In this document: piece by piece, positions 39,303-50,925 of the stretch
How positions within the stretch are numbered: the first letter of the stretch is position 1
Layout: each line of letters begins with the position of its first letter
NCBI GenBank assembly: GCA_035041965.1
Contig: JAPYMA010003030.1
Span: 62,001 to 126,000, forward strand
Direction of reading: 5' to 3'
Length of the DNA stretch: 64,000 bases
Source of the DNA: Anisakis pegreffii
Lineage: Eukaryota; Nematoda; Chromadorea; Rhabditida; Anisakidae
Made by a program: the position numbers and the translations under genes
The notes under the pieces: generated by a model
Databases searched by the model: none
What the model was told of the DNA's origin: nothing
The model's input: the letters and a program-made list of their open reading frames with translations, nothing else

Positions 39303-40244
39303 GCAACAACGATTCGAGGTAATCGTTGAAACGAGAATGATTCTTTATCGAACTATGTTATGTTGTTAGTAAAAGTAATATTGAAACGATTACTCAAAAG
39401 GTAACAAATCCATACGGCATACATTCAAGAATGTATCCAGATTAAGCATAACTACAAACACCAAAATATTTTTGCTTGAAACCGAGTAGTGTACCAATAT
39501 CAAAATATTTCTGCTTACAAAAAATACTCATCCATATAAAACGAATAATCTTCACTCGCATTCAATGTCACGTTATCATTGACCGCAAAAAGTACTGTTT
39601 ACATCAATCATTACGTCAATTATAGCTTAACGAAAAACTTCTACAGAAAAATGTTTAGTTCCTCCCATTTCCTAAAAAAATTGTTTGGCACATCAATGAT
39701 AGTCATTTTTGCTGTTTGCATCTTCTCATTGTCAGTCAAATCGCTGCTAGAGCAATTGAAGAGTTCAGTTGAAGTCGTCTGTTCTCGATACTTTATATTC
39801 TCAATATTTTCAGTTACATCCGTTCAACATTGAAATTTAATTCCAATCAATCATCCATGATCACATTTATCTTCTGTCATTATTCCTATTTTCCAACTGA
39901 ATTTCACTGCATACTTCATTTCTTTTCATTACTTCTTACCATCCGAATGTAACAACGCTTACGATTAGCATGTCAGATAGGTCTGTAAATGCAAGGATGG
40001 GAACATAGGGCATCGAAGAGCAAAAAGTCTTAGGCGGAGACTAATTATAGAGGCGATTTTCTTCAGTATGTGCAATAGACGATTCCCTTCAAGCGCCTAA
40101 GTATTTGTAAGCGTTCGAAGAAATACGGCCTTCACAAGAGGGCATTTCCACAAAGGATGAATGTCTTGAACATACATGTGAGAACACAGAACAGCTATCT
40201 ACATTTGTGAGAACAAACATGAATATTATGTTGTCATGGATTGA

Positions 40245-40378
40245 ATACGTAGATTATCTGGATTGGCTGTTCTATCAAACGTTGCAGGCTACAAAGCATT
40301 TCCTCTCGCATTGTTTTAGTCTTAATTAACGCCTTGCCGCTGACTAAGCCAGCAGGCCAATCGAACACAACCACTCAC
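40245..40378 (-). repeat. Dispersed repeat, family C, copy 3 (reverse)
   Basis: The minus strand reads TCGATTGGCCTGCTGGC, then GACTAAAACAATGCGAGAGG, CAACGTTTGATAGA and CCAATCCAG, matching the copy at 34.8 kb. It lies about 430 bp upstream of the catalase start codon. Confidence 0.65.
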
Positions 40379-40810
40379 CAACCAAGTTATGAATCAATTG
40401 CCGTGAATACTTTGCATAATTAATCTTAAACGAATATCATTCCAATCGATAATCGTGTAATGTTTTCGATTTGATAGAAAAACAAAATACTGATGACATA
40501 ATCAAATGAATAACACTATGCTTCTGTAAGACGAGTATTTTAAAGTGGCAGTACTTTTTCAGAGCGTTAATTCGAAGGTTTTCTGTCTCTATTCTGTACT
40601 TTCAGAGCGTGATTCTTCGCGTTTCCATGGCCAGTATATAAGGTGATTTTGATATCTGGCCGTACTCTCTGACTTCTCACCGAATGTTCTATATTTAGAA
40701 ATTTAAAGCGAATGTTCAAGAAAAATTTTCAGCTGGAATAATTCTCATCAGTGCGAAGTGAAAAATCAATCGCTTGTTCAATCAATTCATTCGCAAAAAC
40801 AACCACTGAA

Positions 40811-43800
40811 ATGGCAAATGTTAAAGGAAAATCACATGGAGACCAACTGAGTGAATACAAAGCCTCACATGATGTTAGTTCAAAATGCATCCATTTAATT
40901 GGTATTCCTTTGCCCAAATTTTCAAATCATCACCGAGAATCTTTTCATCAGCCCATAAGATATTTTTTGTGTGTTTTCATAACGATGATGTGCCATGACG
41001 AGCATTCGACAGCATACAGTAATTCATTTAATGCTTGTGAAGTTTTGAGCAATCGAACAATCAGACCCAAAAAAAAGATCTGAATAGCACTAAAGTCGAA
41101 ATATTTAAAAACTGGAAATCAGATGCGATCAAATGGTAGTAAAAACAATAGGAAATTGGAAGAATACAGTATCAAATGTTCAGAGGTGTATAGTGCAATC
41201 AAACGAGCATTCTGCTCTAGTAAATCAGTGGTTATCGCCACTTGAAGTTGGCTCGATCAAACTTTGAAAAACTGCAAATAAACCGTGAATCAGCAAAATA
41301 TTTCATTCCCTAGGCCTGTGAAGTCATCTCGGAATCTGGCATACAGATAGCATTCTTTGGGAATGCTTGAATGCTAACACGTGAATCAATTTCAATCATC
41401 CGTGTGGATTCTTATTCTTGAGTGCATCACATCAATAGTCCTATACCAGCGCATTACAAGGCACCTAGCTGGAATATTGTCATACATATTGTCTAACGAG
41501 ACGGATGAAAGCATGAATCGAATGCATGATCGAAATCAGAAAGAATTGCTGACAGAAACTGTGCATCAATTCAATGAAATGATTCGATAATACTCCAGTG
41601 AGATCACTTCTCACCACAATGTTGTATTCAGAAACCGTTCGTGCTGACCACATCGAACGGAGCACCGATATTCGAAAAGAAAGCCTCGTTGACAATTGGT
41701 CCCCGTGGTCCAATTCTTCTGCAGGATGTCATTTACATGGACGAGATGGCACACTTCGATCGTGAACGCATCCCAGAACGTGTCGTGCATGCAAAAGGCG
41801 GAGGTCAGCAAACGAACACTTGCAGTTGATCAGAATAGAATAACATTCACAAGTCCAAATACCCCAACTTAGACCATCAGGGCACATTTTATCATCAGCG
41901 CTTCATTCCACCCATTAGGGTACTTCATAAAAGTCAAGCCTTGAAATACTCGACTAGAGATTGAAAAAATTCTAGCGAAAAGTCTGGGCCATTCGTAAGG
42001 TATGGCTTCTTTTTCTCAAGAGATTTGACCGAGAAAATTTTAAAAATTTCATTTATATTTCATGTATAAGTTCATCCGAAAGTACTTGCAATAGGTACAA
42101 TGACAGAAACAATATCTTAATCAATTCATATGTGATCCCTTCGAGTTGCCTTATTTGAAGACTTAGTTTATCACCGGGAAATGTTTCCTATGATAGTAAT
42201 TTTGATATCCAGTTCTGTTATAGGTGCTCATGGATATTTTGAGGTAACACATGACATAACGAAGTACTGTAAAGCGGATCTGTTCAGTGAAATTGGCAAG
42301 AAAACACCAGTTTTCATGCGCTTTTCAACTGTTGGTATGTTCATGTTGTATACAAATCAAAATCACCACCTTGTTTATGTATCTATTGTCTGGTCACATA
42401 ACATTTTTATAGATCAATTGCTGATCTCATTTTTTTGATGAAAAACCACGGCGGATGCAAATGAATATTCGAAATTTGTTTGTAACAAAAACGAAAAGTT
42501 TCTGGTTTCCATTCAGTTCGATCTCAAATACAATCAACCAACCTGAAGAGGTCAGAATTAAAGCTGAAGAAACGCCGTCTTCATTTCGAAGAGTCACTTT
42601 TAACTAAACACTCATGCACAGACTACAGCGAACAGATAAATAGATCATGAATGAACTCAAAAACAAAATTGATTTTAAGGTGGTGAAGCAGGAAGCGCTG
42701 ACACTGAACGTGATCCACGTGGATTCGCCACGAAATTCTACACTGAAGAAGGAAACTGGGATCTGGTTGGCAACAATACGCCGATATTCTTCATTCGTGA
42801 TCCGATCTTCTTTCCGAATTTCATTCATACACAAAAACGCAATCCTGTCACACATCTAAAGGTTCTTCACTTTCGTTGATTCTATCGCGATAGAGTCTTA
42901 CTAGGGAAATTCTCACTTATCATTGAAAGCAACTAACGATTAATCAATGCCGAAGCAACAAACTTGGAAGGTTGGAAGCAAACTGCAACTGTCACGAAAC
43001 GAAACAGCTGCACATATGGCCTGAAATCGAAGCGATACCGACACAACAAAAAAGTTGAAATTGAAAAATGAATTTAGCCTAGTGAAAAATGAGATGCTGG
43101 GACTTTGTGGATTCATTTATGTGATTAATCAATTTATATATTCATTTATTCGAAACTAAAAGAAATAATAGCACTCATGCAACGTTCTCACTAGTATCAA
43201 TGATTATAAGAGAAGTGATAGACTATCGATCATGCTTTAAAGGATTTAAATGAATTGGTAAATTGTTACAGTTTAATTTAAAATTGCTAAATTGAATTGG
43301 AACAATGTTATGATCGAACTCCAATCGACTTGTTAAGGATCCAAATATGGTTTGGGATTTCTTCTCGTTGCGTCCAGAATCAACACATCAATCAATGTTT
43401 CTGTTCAGTGATCGAGGCACACCCGACGGTTTTAGACATATGAATGGTTACGGTTCACATACGTTCAAGTTGGTCAATCAAGACGGCCAAGCGGTCTATT
43501 GTAAATTCCATATGAAGGTTGTTCGCGTTTGAGTGCATTCAACAACATTTATTCAATTCTTTGTTTTGATTTAACACTTCTTTTTTTGGAATGCGACTGC
43601 GCTAGTTGAGATAGCTTCAAGAAAATTACTATATCTCCTCAAGTAAGCAAAATCGCTCAAAAAATATATGTTTTTCTGGATGAGGAGATCCAGCTGGATC
43701 GACTGATGTAAAAAAATTCACATGTTACTGGGCAAACTTGAGGATACGGTAGGCTCGAACCTGGCAACCCATATAGCATTGGGAAAATAGCTATATCTCC

Positions 43801-46800
43801 TCATCTAATGAAAATTGCTCGGCAAAATATATAATATTCTTAAAGTAGAGATTCTAAACAATCGAATGGTGCAAAGTAATCCACATGTTACCGAGCAAAC
43901 CTGAGGATACCGGTAGCTTTATCCATGCTGCAACTGTGACCAATAAAATTACTTATCGAACTGAATTCCTTAATAAAACCTTTATCAAGACCAAAAGATT
44001 TCTTCCAAATTGTTCCAATCTTGTTCCTCATCAATGTTTTATCGTTATACCAGAAGAGATGGGAAAATTCGCAGTGGACTGCTCATTTCTTTTGCAGACT
44101 GCTCAAGGAATTCGAAATCTGTCGGCTGATCTTGCGAGACGACTTGCCGGTGAAGATCCTGACTATTCGATTCGCGATTTATACGATAATATTGAGCATG
44201 GTAACTACCCAATGTGGAATTTCATGATACAGGTTTTGTTTTTTTCCCATTTGATAGTCATTAAGGCAAGCAGATACCAAACAGTCCTGACAGATCAAAA
44301 CCTGTCCGTAAGAATCAGCGCGAAATATATAACAGTAAAAGAAGATGGGCAGGACATATTGCAAGAATAACCATTGGACTAATCGAATACAGTGGATTCT
44401 AAGAGAAGTGGAAAGGCCCCTAAGCGGGCCACATACAAGATGGGACGAACCATTCGTCAGATTGTTCGTTCAGCGATGGAAAAGGTCTGTGCGGAATACA
44501 GAAACACGGAAATCGGTTGATCTGCACCCTAATAGAGAGTGAAGACAGGTCGCAAGGTAAGGCAAGCAACAAGGCAAATGATTCATCGAGCCTTCCTATA
44601 TACAATTGATTAACAAGTTAGCTCATCGAACCTGGGCATGTTGAATTTAAAAATTCGATGTTGGCTTATGAAAAACTGAAATAAAGTGTAAATTGTCATT
44701 TTTAATACTGCCTTCAACATATGCTGAATAAAGTGATTTGTGGAAGGAGTAATGAAAAATAATCGATACTCATGATCGATAAAAGCACTGATCTGTATGC
44801 ATTGATAATCAACCATATGATCAAATATAGCTGAAAATTTGAAGGTGATGACATTTGAAGAGGCCGCTCAAAACAAGTTCAATCCATTCGACGTGACCAA
44901 GGTTGGCACCTTAAAATATTGCATCTTTGACAAGCGACGAATTGATTCAAAAAAAAAAAACAATTGATTTGAAGGTATGGTCTCATAAGCAATTCCCACT
45001 AATACCAGTCGGTAAAATCGTCTTGAACAAGAATCCGAGTAATTACTTCGCTGAAGTTGAGCAGTGTGCGTTTGCACCATCACACGTCGTTCCTGGAATT
45101 GAATTCTCACCTGATCGAATGCTTCAAGGTGAAATCTATTACGATGAAATCACTAAATTGATATCATTTTCAAGTTATATTCTACCCAAAAAACTACTTC
45201 TATAACACACTCGCTGTACTTTATACAAAAAAATTGATCAAATTTCTTGTCACTCGCAGTAGATCAAAACAGAGTTGATTCAGGGCGTCTTTTCGCGTAT
45301 CCAGACACGCAATTCCATCGTCTCGGTCCGAACTACGTGCAACTGCCAGTGAATTGTCCATATCGTGCACGAGTACATAACACACAACGTGATGGACTGG
45401 CGGCACTTGGTGATAATCAAGGTGAGTGGTACGAGGCGAGCGATTTTGATTGATTTTAGTTAGTGACTGATAAGCTATTGAAGAAATTGATAAGTAAGGC
45501 AATGCTAATTGTAAGACTGCTTTGCTTTGCGTTTGTTGTTACTCGTTAGTTTGCATTATAAGGGCAAGGAAGTGCGGAATTGAAGATGGAGATGGATATT
45601 TGAGATTTTCCTATTTCTTTTTTTTTTGAAATTCATTCAAACGATTACTTACAAGCAGATTGTTTCCAGGGAACGAGGCGTCAAATGCATAGCAGAAGAT
45701 TGGATCAAGGGAATCGAATTCGTGATGGTGAATTAAGTAAAATCAAATTTCAGGCGGTCTACCAGCTTATCACCCGAACAGCTTCAATGGTGCTGTCGAA
45801 CGAAAGGACGTACGTGAAAGTGTTTGGTCGATAAGTGGAGATGTGAATCGATACGATGACGGTGATGAGGATAACTACACTCAACCTCGAGAATTCTGGA
45901 CGAAGGTCTTATTGAATCGCTTTCTTGCGTTAACATCTCCTCTCATTTAACAATGAGCAATTGTTGAGAGCCTGAGCCTCCGTATATGCACTGAACTAAA
46001 GCTAAACGTTAGCTAAAGCCTACATGTCAGTATAAGGTTCACTATCGAACTCAATGATTTGTTCCTCAAGGTAATCGATCCTCGCTGATAGAGAACTATC
46101 ACGAGAGGGCACCTGAACACAGGAGACAGATGCTAAATAACCATTCAACCTTCCCTTTGTGGGTCCGTCCTCTGTCTGTAAGAAGCTGACATTGTGACTT
46201 TTTGTTCCCGGCTCATGGTACCAATCCAGAGTTAGATCGTATCTAGTTGAGGCGTTCAGTTCATCCTAATCTCATCGACCGTTCCCTTTCAATAGCCCGT
46301 AACATGCTGCCACAATCCACCTCATTCTTCCGCTGTTTATCAATCGATTAAACGATTTCTCGAGCATCACTGAATCGCTCAATTCAACACGATATCTTTT
46401 CAGCCCTTATTGTTTTGCATCCAAATTACAGGTACTCGACCAGGCGGCAAGAGAACGTTTAGTCGCAAATATAGTGGACAGTTTAAAGCGTTGTCTACCA
46501 ACAATTCAAGAACGAGTCATCGAAAACTACACAAAAGTTCATCAGGATTTCGGTGATATGCTTCGTAAAGAACTGCAAAAAGCAATGGAACATAAAAAGG
46601 TTCAGTCCAAAAGGTGTTTTTATCGAGTATACTCATAAATGTTTTGGTAGCAGTACTCGTTGTTCATGCATGTGTGCGTGTGCATTTTGTGGTCGTCACC
46701 TGTGTCTGCGACTGATTCAATCATCGAACTCGTAGTCAGTCTCGTAATCTGTTCTGACTATTAGTATTTTTGATGAAATCCATTCAGTTGAATGTGCTTC

Positions 46801-46980
46801 TCCCAATTTAATTTAACAAGAAATGAATCGAATTTAACTGAACACATGAATAACCTTCGAGAAAAGTTTCAGGGGCACGAACCGAAGAAGTTCAGTGCCA
46901 AAGAAAGCGTGATGCTGCCATGTGAAACCAATCCGAATATGAAGAACATCTCGGATGTCTCTAAACACTGTCGATTCTGA
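40811..46980 (+). CDS. ctl: Catalase, complete, twelve exons
   Basis: Haem catalase, converting H2O2 to water and oxygen. Exons: 40811-40873, 41632-41803, 42224-42334, 42680-42861, 43338-43517, 44098-44232, 44845-44901, 44975-45128, 45284-45421, 45754-45905, 46432-46599 and 46873-46980; all join in phase to give 539 residues. Exon 1 ([20 protein letters not shown]) was chosen because it matches the worm N-terminus and leads into [13 protein letters not shown]. Signature parts: [15 protein letters not shown] with distal His74; [31 protein letters not shown] with Asn147/148; [30 protein letters not shown]; and [17 protein letters not shown] with the haem-ligand Tyr357. Numbering is within one residue of bovine catalase. 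The last exon adds a 35-residue tail ending KHCRF, without an SKL-type peroxisomal signal. Intron 5 carries a dispersed repeat and intron 6 a LINE fragment; neither breaks the coding sequence. The alternative to splicing at 46,599 is read-through to a TAA after 14 codons. Confidence 0.96.
43605..43915 (-). repeat. Degenerate repeat units in catalase intron 5
   Basis: Two units of the GAGGAGATATAGC family in reverse orientation, at about 43,625-43,760 and 43,793-43,915. On the minus strand each reads TATCCTCAGGTTTGC-like, then GTAACATGTG, and ends in GAGGAGATATAG. They match the cluster at 12.1-13.5 kb. Confidence 0.75.
44285..44560 (+). mobile_element. LINE (RTE-like non-LTR retrotransposon) 3' fragment
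   Basis: The sequence encodes the C-terminal end typical of RTE-like LINE polyproteins. One frame gives [13 protein letters not shown], then after a frameshift [17 protein letters not shown] and FVQRWKRS, and a final part like [14 protein letters not shown] in the first frame. Stop codons and frame changes show it is dead. It lies in catalase intron 6 in the same orientation as the gene. No endonuclease or reverse transcriptase core is present. Confidence 0.82.
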
Positions 46981-48737
46981 ATCTTAATAGATCCAGTTAT
47001 GACATACCCATCACGCCATCAAAAAACAACAAATGTCGTCTACGTTCTCAAAAAATCGTCTACGAACAAAATTCGATTAGGCATTCCATTATGCTTGCAA
47101 TATTCATTAGTATGACAACAGCTTAATCTTAAATATTGAGTATTTTAGACTTTACATTTATTTTATTTTGTATCTTATTTTATATTTTAGTATATTACAT
47201 CAGTATCTTACATTGGTATATTACAATTAGTATCTTAATCTTAAAATATTAAGAGTTATTCTGTATACTTGCGTTAGTCCATGAAGACGAATGATTATCT
47301 TTGCTGTTTCGTTCTTACTTGACACTGAGGAACGTTGACACTCATGGAAGATAACTAGGAAGGACTACTTTATATCTTGGTGGTTGTTGGTCCAAATCTG
47401 ATACTGAGTGAATGGCTTGAGTGAATCTTAAGCGTAAATTTCCTCATCAATCCAGATTTTTCTTTCACAGCAAACGACTGCCCGAGTCGATCAAGTAGTT
47501 GTTCTGAAGAAGCAATTAGTTCCAGGGCGAACATGATTAATAATACTCGCATCTTGGTAGTAAACTATGGTTGCTATATCCACTATTACATTTGTTAAGT
47601 TATACGTCGATCGATGTTTATTTATTCGCGTCTTCGAACCCCAAAACTTTTTATCGGTTTCTTTCCTTAAAATTTCTCTCTTTTCTCTTTGAATTCCACT
47701 GTTGAACAAATAAAAAAATTCATTCGATGCTTCAGATAATTGTTTGAATATTCAATCTTAATATAATAATTTGTTAATTTTGTAAACAATATCGCAACAT
47801 CACGCTTGCTATGAACCACACTTATCCACTGTATATTTGTTCACTAAGTAAATGTAGTTTAATCCATTGCGATATTTGTGGAAACATTATAATAAAATAA
47901 GATCTATACAGAACTCCTTAAGTGTGGGACTGGACAGTGCCCTTATCCCATGATATGTCATTGATCGCATGAAAACATTTCGGATTTCGAAACTGCAGAT
48001 GTGAAATGAGCTATTTATTTCTATGCTTCTTGATTTAAACCTAACAAGAGGTTATGACTGCAAGAGATTACGATTAAGAATATCGCTTCAAAAGCAAACA
48101 CCAAAAAACATGGCAAAAGCTATGAAACAACTTGAGCAAAAACATAGAGCGGTCTAACTGCACAAAGAAGCTCCTGGAGAGGTGAAATTGAAGTCTAAGA
48201 ATATACACGACTAGCTCTTCTAAGTGATAAATTTACTATTTGATTGATGGATCACAACACTTTCAGATGTAGATACGATTACAATAGGTACATACATCAC
48301 AAACATTTGCAACTCTCGGAACATACAGCAAAGGATTTGTTGAATAATTATCACTAATATTCCTCTAATGAAGTCGAATGATAGCTCAATCACCACTGGA
48401 CAAACTCATCTTCATCTTCAGTGCGCCAGTTGATGCTATACAAAAGCGAGTTGAACTCTTAATTAAAGGTCTCGCTTCAAGTACTCTGTTTAGGTGCGTG
48501 AAACAGAAACATCGCCTGCCTCTGCTTGACATTAAAGTATCATTTGAATCTAGGCTTTCGATTAGTCACCGTTCTGCTTGATATTAACAACTGATAGATT
48601 GGTTCCTGAGTGGCACCGTTACTTGTGAGCCTATTGCTATCAAGGGAACATTTGAAAAACTGGATAACTGCTATGAGCATTTCGAAAACAGTGAAAGAAC
48701 TATGGATATGATGGAGGAAAGCGTTCGAATAGTGTCG
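46981..48737. other. Intergenic DNA between catalase and ACOT13
   Basis: The two genes converge here. I see no further gene. TTTTAGTAT and TTAGTATCTTA motifs repeat loosely at 47,150-47,240. Both 3' UTRs must end in this stretch, but I could not assign the poly(A) sites. Confidence 0.45.
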
Positions 48738-49620
48738 TTATTTTTTATTCGGCGGAAATGCTTTCGTGTGTTGGGCAATGGCTAGAAGCACATTATCCTT
48801 TTTACGGAATATATCTGCTCGAGTATAAGCTAATGTGCGACCACTACGAAGCACAACACCGTCAATTACAATCGTATCGCCTGGGTTTGCAGCAGCCATA
48901 TATCTGAAACAATACACTATACAATTAGACTGAGTTCTTCAAATAAGTAAAGCAATGTATTAATTGATTGTCATCTTGAAATCGAAGGTGGTAAAGGAAG
49001 ATTGACTGAAATTTGTGTGCAAATCACCTCACAATCAGGCTTTCATCGAATTTAATTAATCAGGGATTAGAGTTGATGCTTTTATGTACGTATTAACTCT
49101 CTTGTCATAAGTTTTAAGATACAACCGAATTGAATGAATCTTTAAAAAATTTTTATGAGCTCGAAATGAATGCAAACAAAGAGAGAAGTTAATTACGAGA
49201 CTGTCAAATCAATCGATACGCCAGGTTTTGCTCTTTCGGTGGCCATTAGAGCCGTCGTGGTGACAATATCAACCAGGGTGGCCGTACATCCTCCATGCAT
49301 TGTACCTGGTGGATTCAGCATCTCATTCGTAACTTCCATCTCAACCTTCACATGCCCTTCATCAACCGATAGCACTCGACACTGAAATATTCTCATCAAC
49401 ACAATCGAATTCAATCGGCCATTCATGAACAATTGCATCGATTGAAACCTTCATTAAGGCCGAAAAAGCGCAATTCACTAGATGATGCGTAACTCCAAGA
49501 ATAAGAAATCAAATTTTTTTGCGAACATTAACATACCCCGCCCGCAAACCGTACGAATCCGGTAGCTTTCGAGAAGCTCTGATAAATGCGCTGAATCCTT
49601 GCTAAGTACTTGCTTGCCAT
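48738..49620 (-). CDS. ACOT13: Acyl-CoA thioesterase 13 (THEM2-type hotdog protein)
   Basis: Small hotdog-fold thioesterase that hydrolyses medium and long acyl-CoA, usually at mitochondria as a tetramer. Three exons join in phase: 49620-49537, 49381-49197 and 48903-48738, giving 144 residues (human ACOT13 has 140). The N-terminus MASKYLARIQRIYQSFSKAT matches the family's leading helix. Exon 2 holds RVLSVDEGHVKVEMEV, then LNPPGTMHGGCTATLVD and PGVSIDLTVS. The three residues used for catalysis in human THEM2 have counterparts: Asn51, Asp66 and Ser84, and the HGG oxyanion motif is intact. Exon 3 holds YMAAANPGDTIVIDG and LRSGRTLAYTRADIF and ends FPPNKK. It is divergent from the zinc-finger gene and convergent with catalase. 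Confidence 0.95.
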
Positions 49621-49755
49621 GGGGATAAAACGGTGGCTCCAACCAAGTTTCGGGTGTGCACCTCAAACAAACACAACTATAATCATGCAATCGAAATGAC
49701 AGTACTTTTGATAAGTACATTTTTGATACGATAAGACGATAAGTACACTGAGAGC

Positions 49756-49982
49756 GGTACTTTTACTGATAACAGGCGCCACCGCGCCTTTATCACAGAT
49801 TCTCGTGTGCTCATAAACTTCACACATAAGTCGAAGCCTGTGCGCTAGCCTCATCACTGTGCTAAGCGTAAATCTAAGCTTAAGCATACTCCTGATTTGA
49901 CTTCGAATTGCATATCTGCACTGGGCAAAGTGGTAATCTAAGCACATGCGCGCAGTGGCGCCCGTTATCAGCAAAAGTGCCC
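49756..49982. mobile_element. MITE with 33-bp terminal inverted repeats
   Basis: About 227 bp. The left end is GGTACTTTTACTGATAACAG then GCGCCACCGCGC. The right end, reverse complemented, is GGCACTTTTGCTGATAACGG then GCGCCACTGCGC. There is no transposase. A 167-codon minus-strand open frame runs across it but has no family likeness and is judged spurious. It lies between the divergent ACOT13 and zinc-finger genes. Confidence 0.85.
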
Positions 49983-50925
49983 TGAAAGCAATAACAAGAT
50001 CCCGTAATGCAAACGATTCTTTATATGGGAATAGACACGAAATTCCGATTGTTTCTCCCTGACGTATGAACGAAAACTGGCAATTATTGCAAGCACAACG
50101 CCTTTGGCGAATCGTCCGAACCAATTTCGAAATTTTATCCACTGCGAACCTTGGATCGAATGACATTGAAAATTGAGTAGCGGCATTAAGAGTTAGTCAA
50201 AATTGACGTTTTTTCTTCGGATTTCGTTAATTTTTTTGGTGGATTTGTACAGGTTTTGCTTGGATAATTGAAGTCAGATTAGTGTGTCGGAAGCTCAATG
50301 GTCCATTTCAATGCGTAGATATATTCGAAGAAATCGCATTGAAAATCTGGCGTTGTTGTATTGTTGTAGTGCTTACAGTTAGGGTGGTCAATCTATAATG
50401 GACGATTACCATTGAATAACTAAATAAACGCCACAAGTTTATCAATCGATTTCCGTTAGGATGTGGAAGATCCGCTGGAAAATCCTCTTGTAACAGGGCG
50501 ACTTTCTTCGGTCTTTCGTGCTGAGTGCTGATTATACCTTCTTCGTTATATTCAGCATATTTCAGGAATAATTATTTCATAATTGTTATCTCGAAGTGTA
50601 CAGTTTATGTCATTGTTGGTGAGTATTTCACCTACTGGCTCATATCGTGCCGGTTTCGTGGAATAAGACTGGCTTAGAACTTTGTTCGTTCTCATTATTG
50701 TTATTCAGTTGAACTTGTTTAAGTCCAATCTTGCCAGCAAAAGATATGACCACTTTAAATATTGTCCCAGATACTTCTGATTTTACACGTTCCACTGCAA
50801 AAGGTTTGAGATTATAATCGTCGCCTATCATTCGAATCGAATCTCCAGAGTTTACAATCATTTTGGTAAGCAAACTTTTGAAACAGCGACAGTTTTCAGC
50901 TCTTTGCAAGGTGAATTCTGTACAA

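Larger units (their letters stand above)
33185..40810. other. Intergenic DNA between OTUD3 and catalase
   Basis: No gene recognised over 7.6 kb between two divergent genes. Contents are a family C repeat (34,745-34,885), a perfect hairpin (35,627-35,663), a G-rich dispersed repeat (about 36,400-36,475), a direct and inverted repeat cluster (38,861-39,302) and a reversed family C copy (40,245-40,378). A Leu-rich minus-strand stretch near 34,410 has no start codon and was not accepted as a signal peptide. Promoters of both genes must be at the two ends. Confidence 0.45.

Noticed and set aside
41513..41560. [16 protein letters not shown] as catalase exon 1
   Set aside because: It also joins in phase 0, but [20 protein letters not shown] at 40,811-40,873 fits the worm catalase N-terminus better and has a stronger GTTAGT donor.
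49663..50166. 167-codon minus-strand open frame as a gene
   Set aside because: Most of it is the MITE at 49,756-49,982 and its flanks; there is no family likeness, and it overlaps the ACOT13 5' region.
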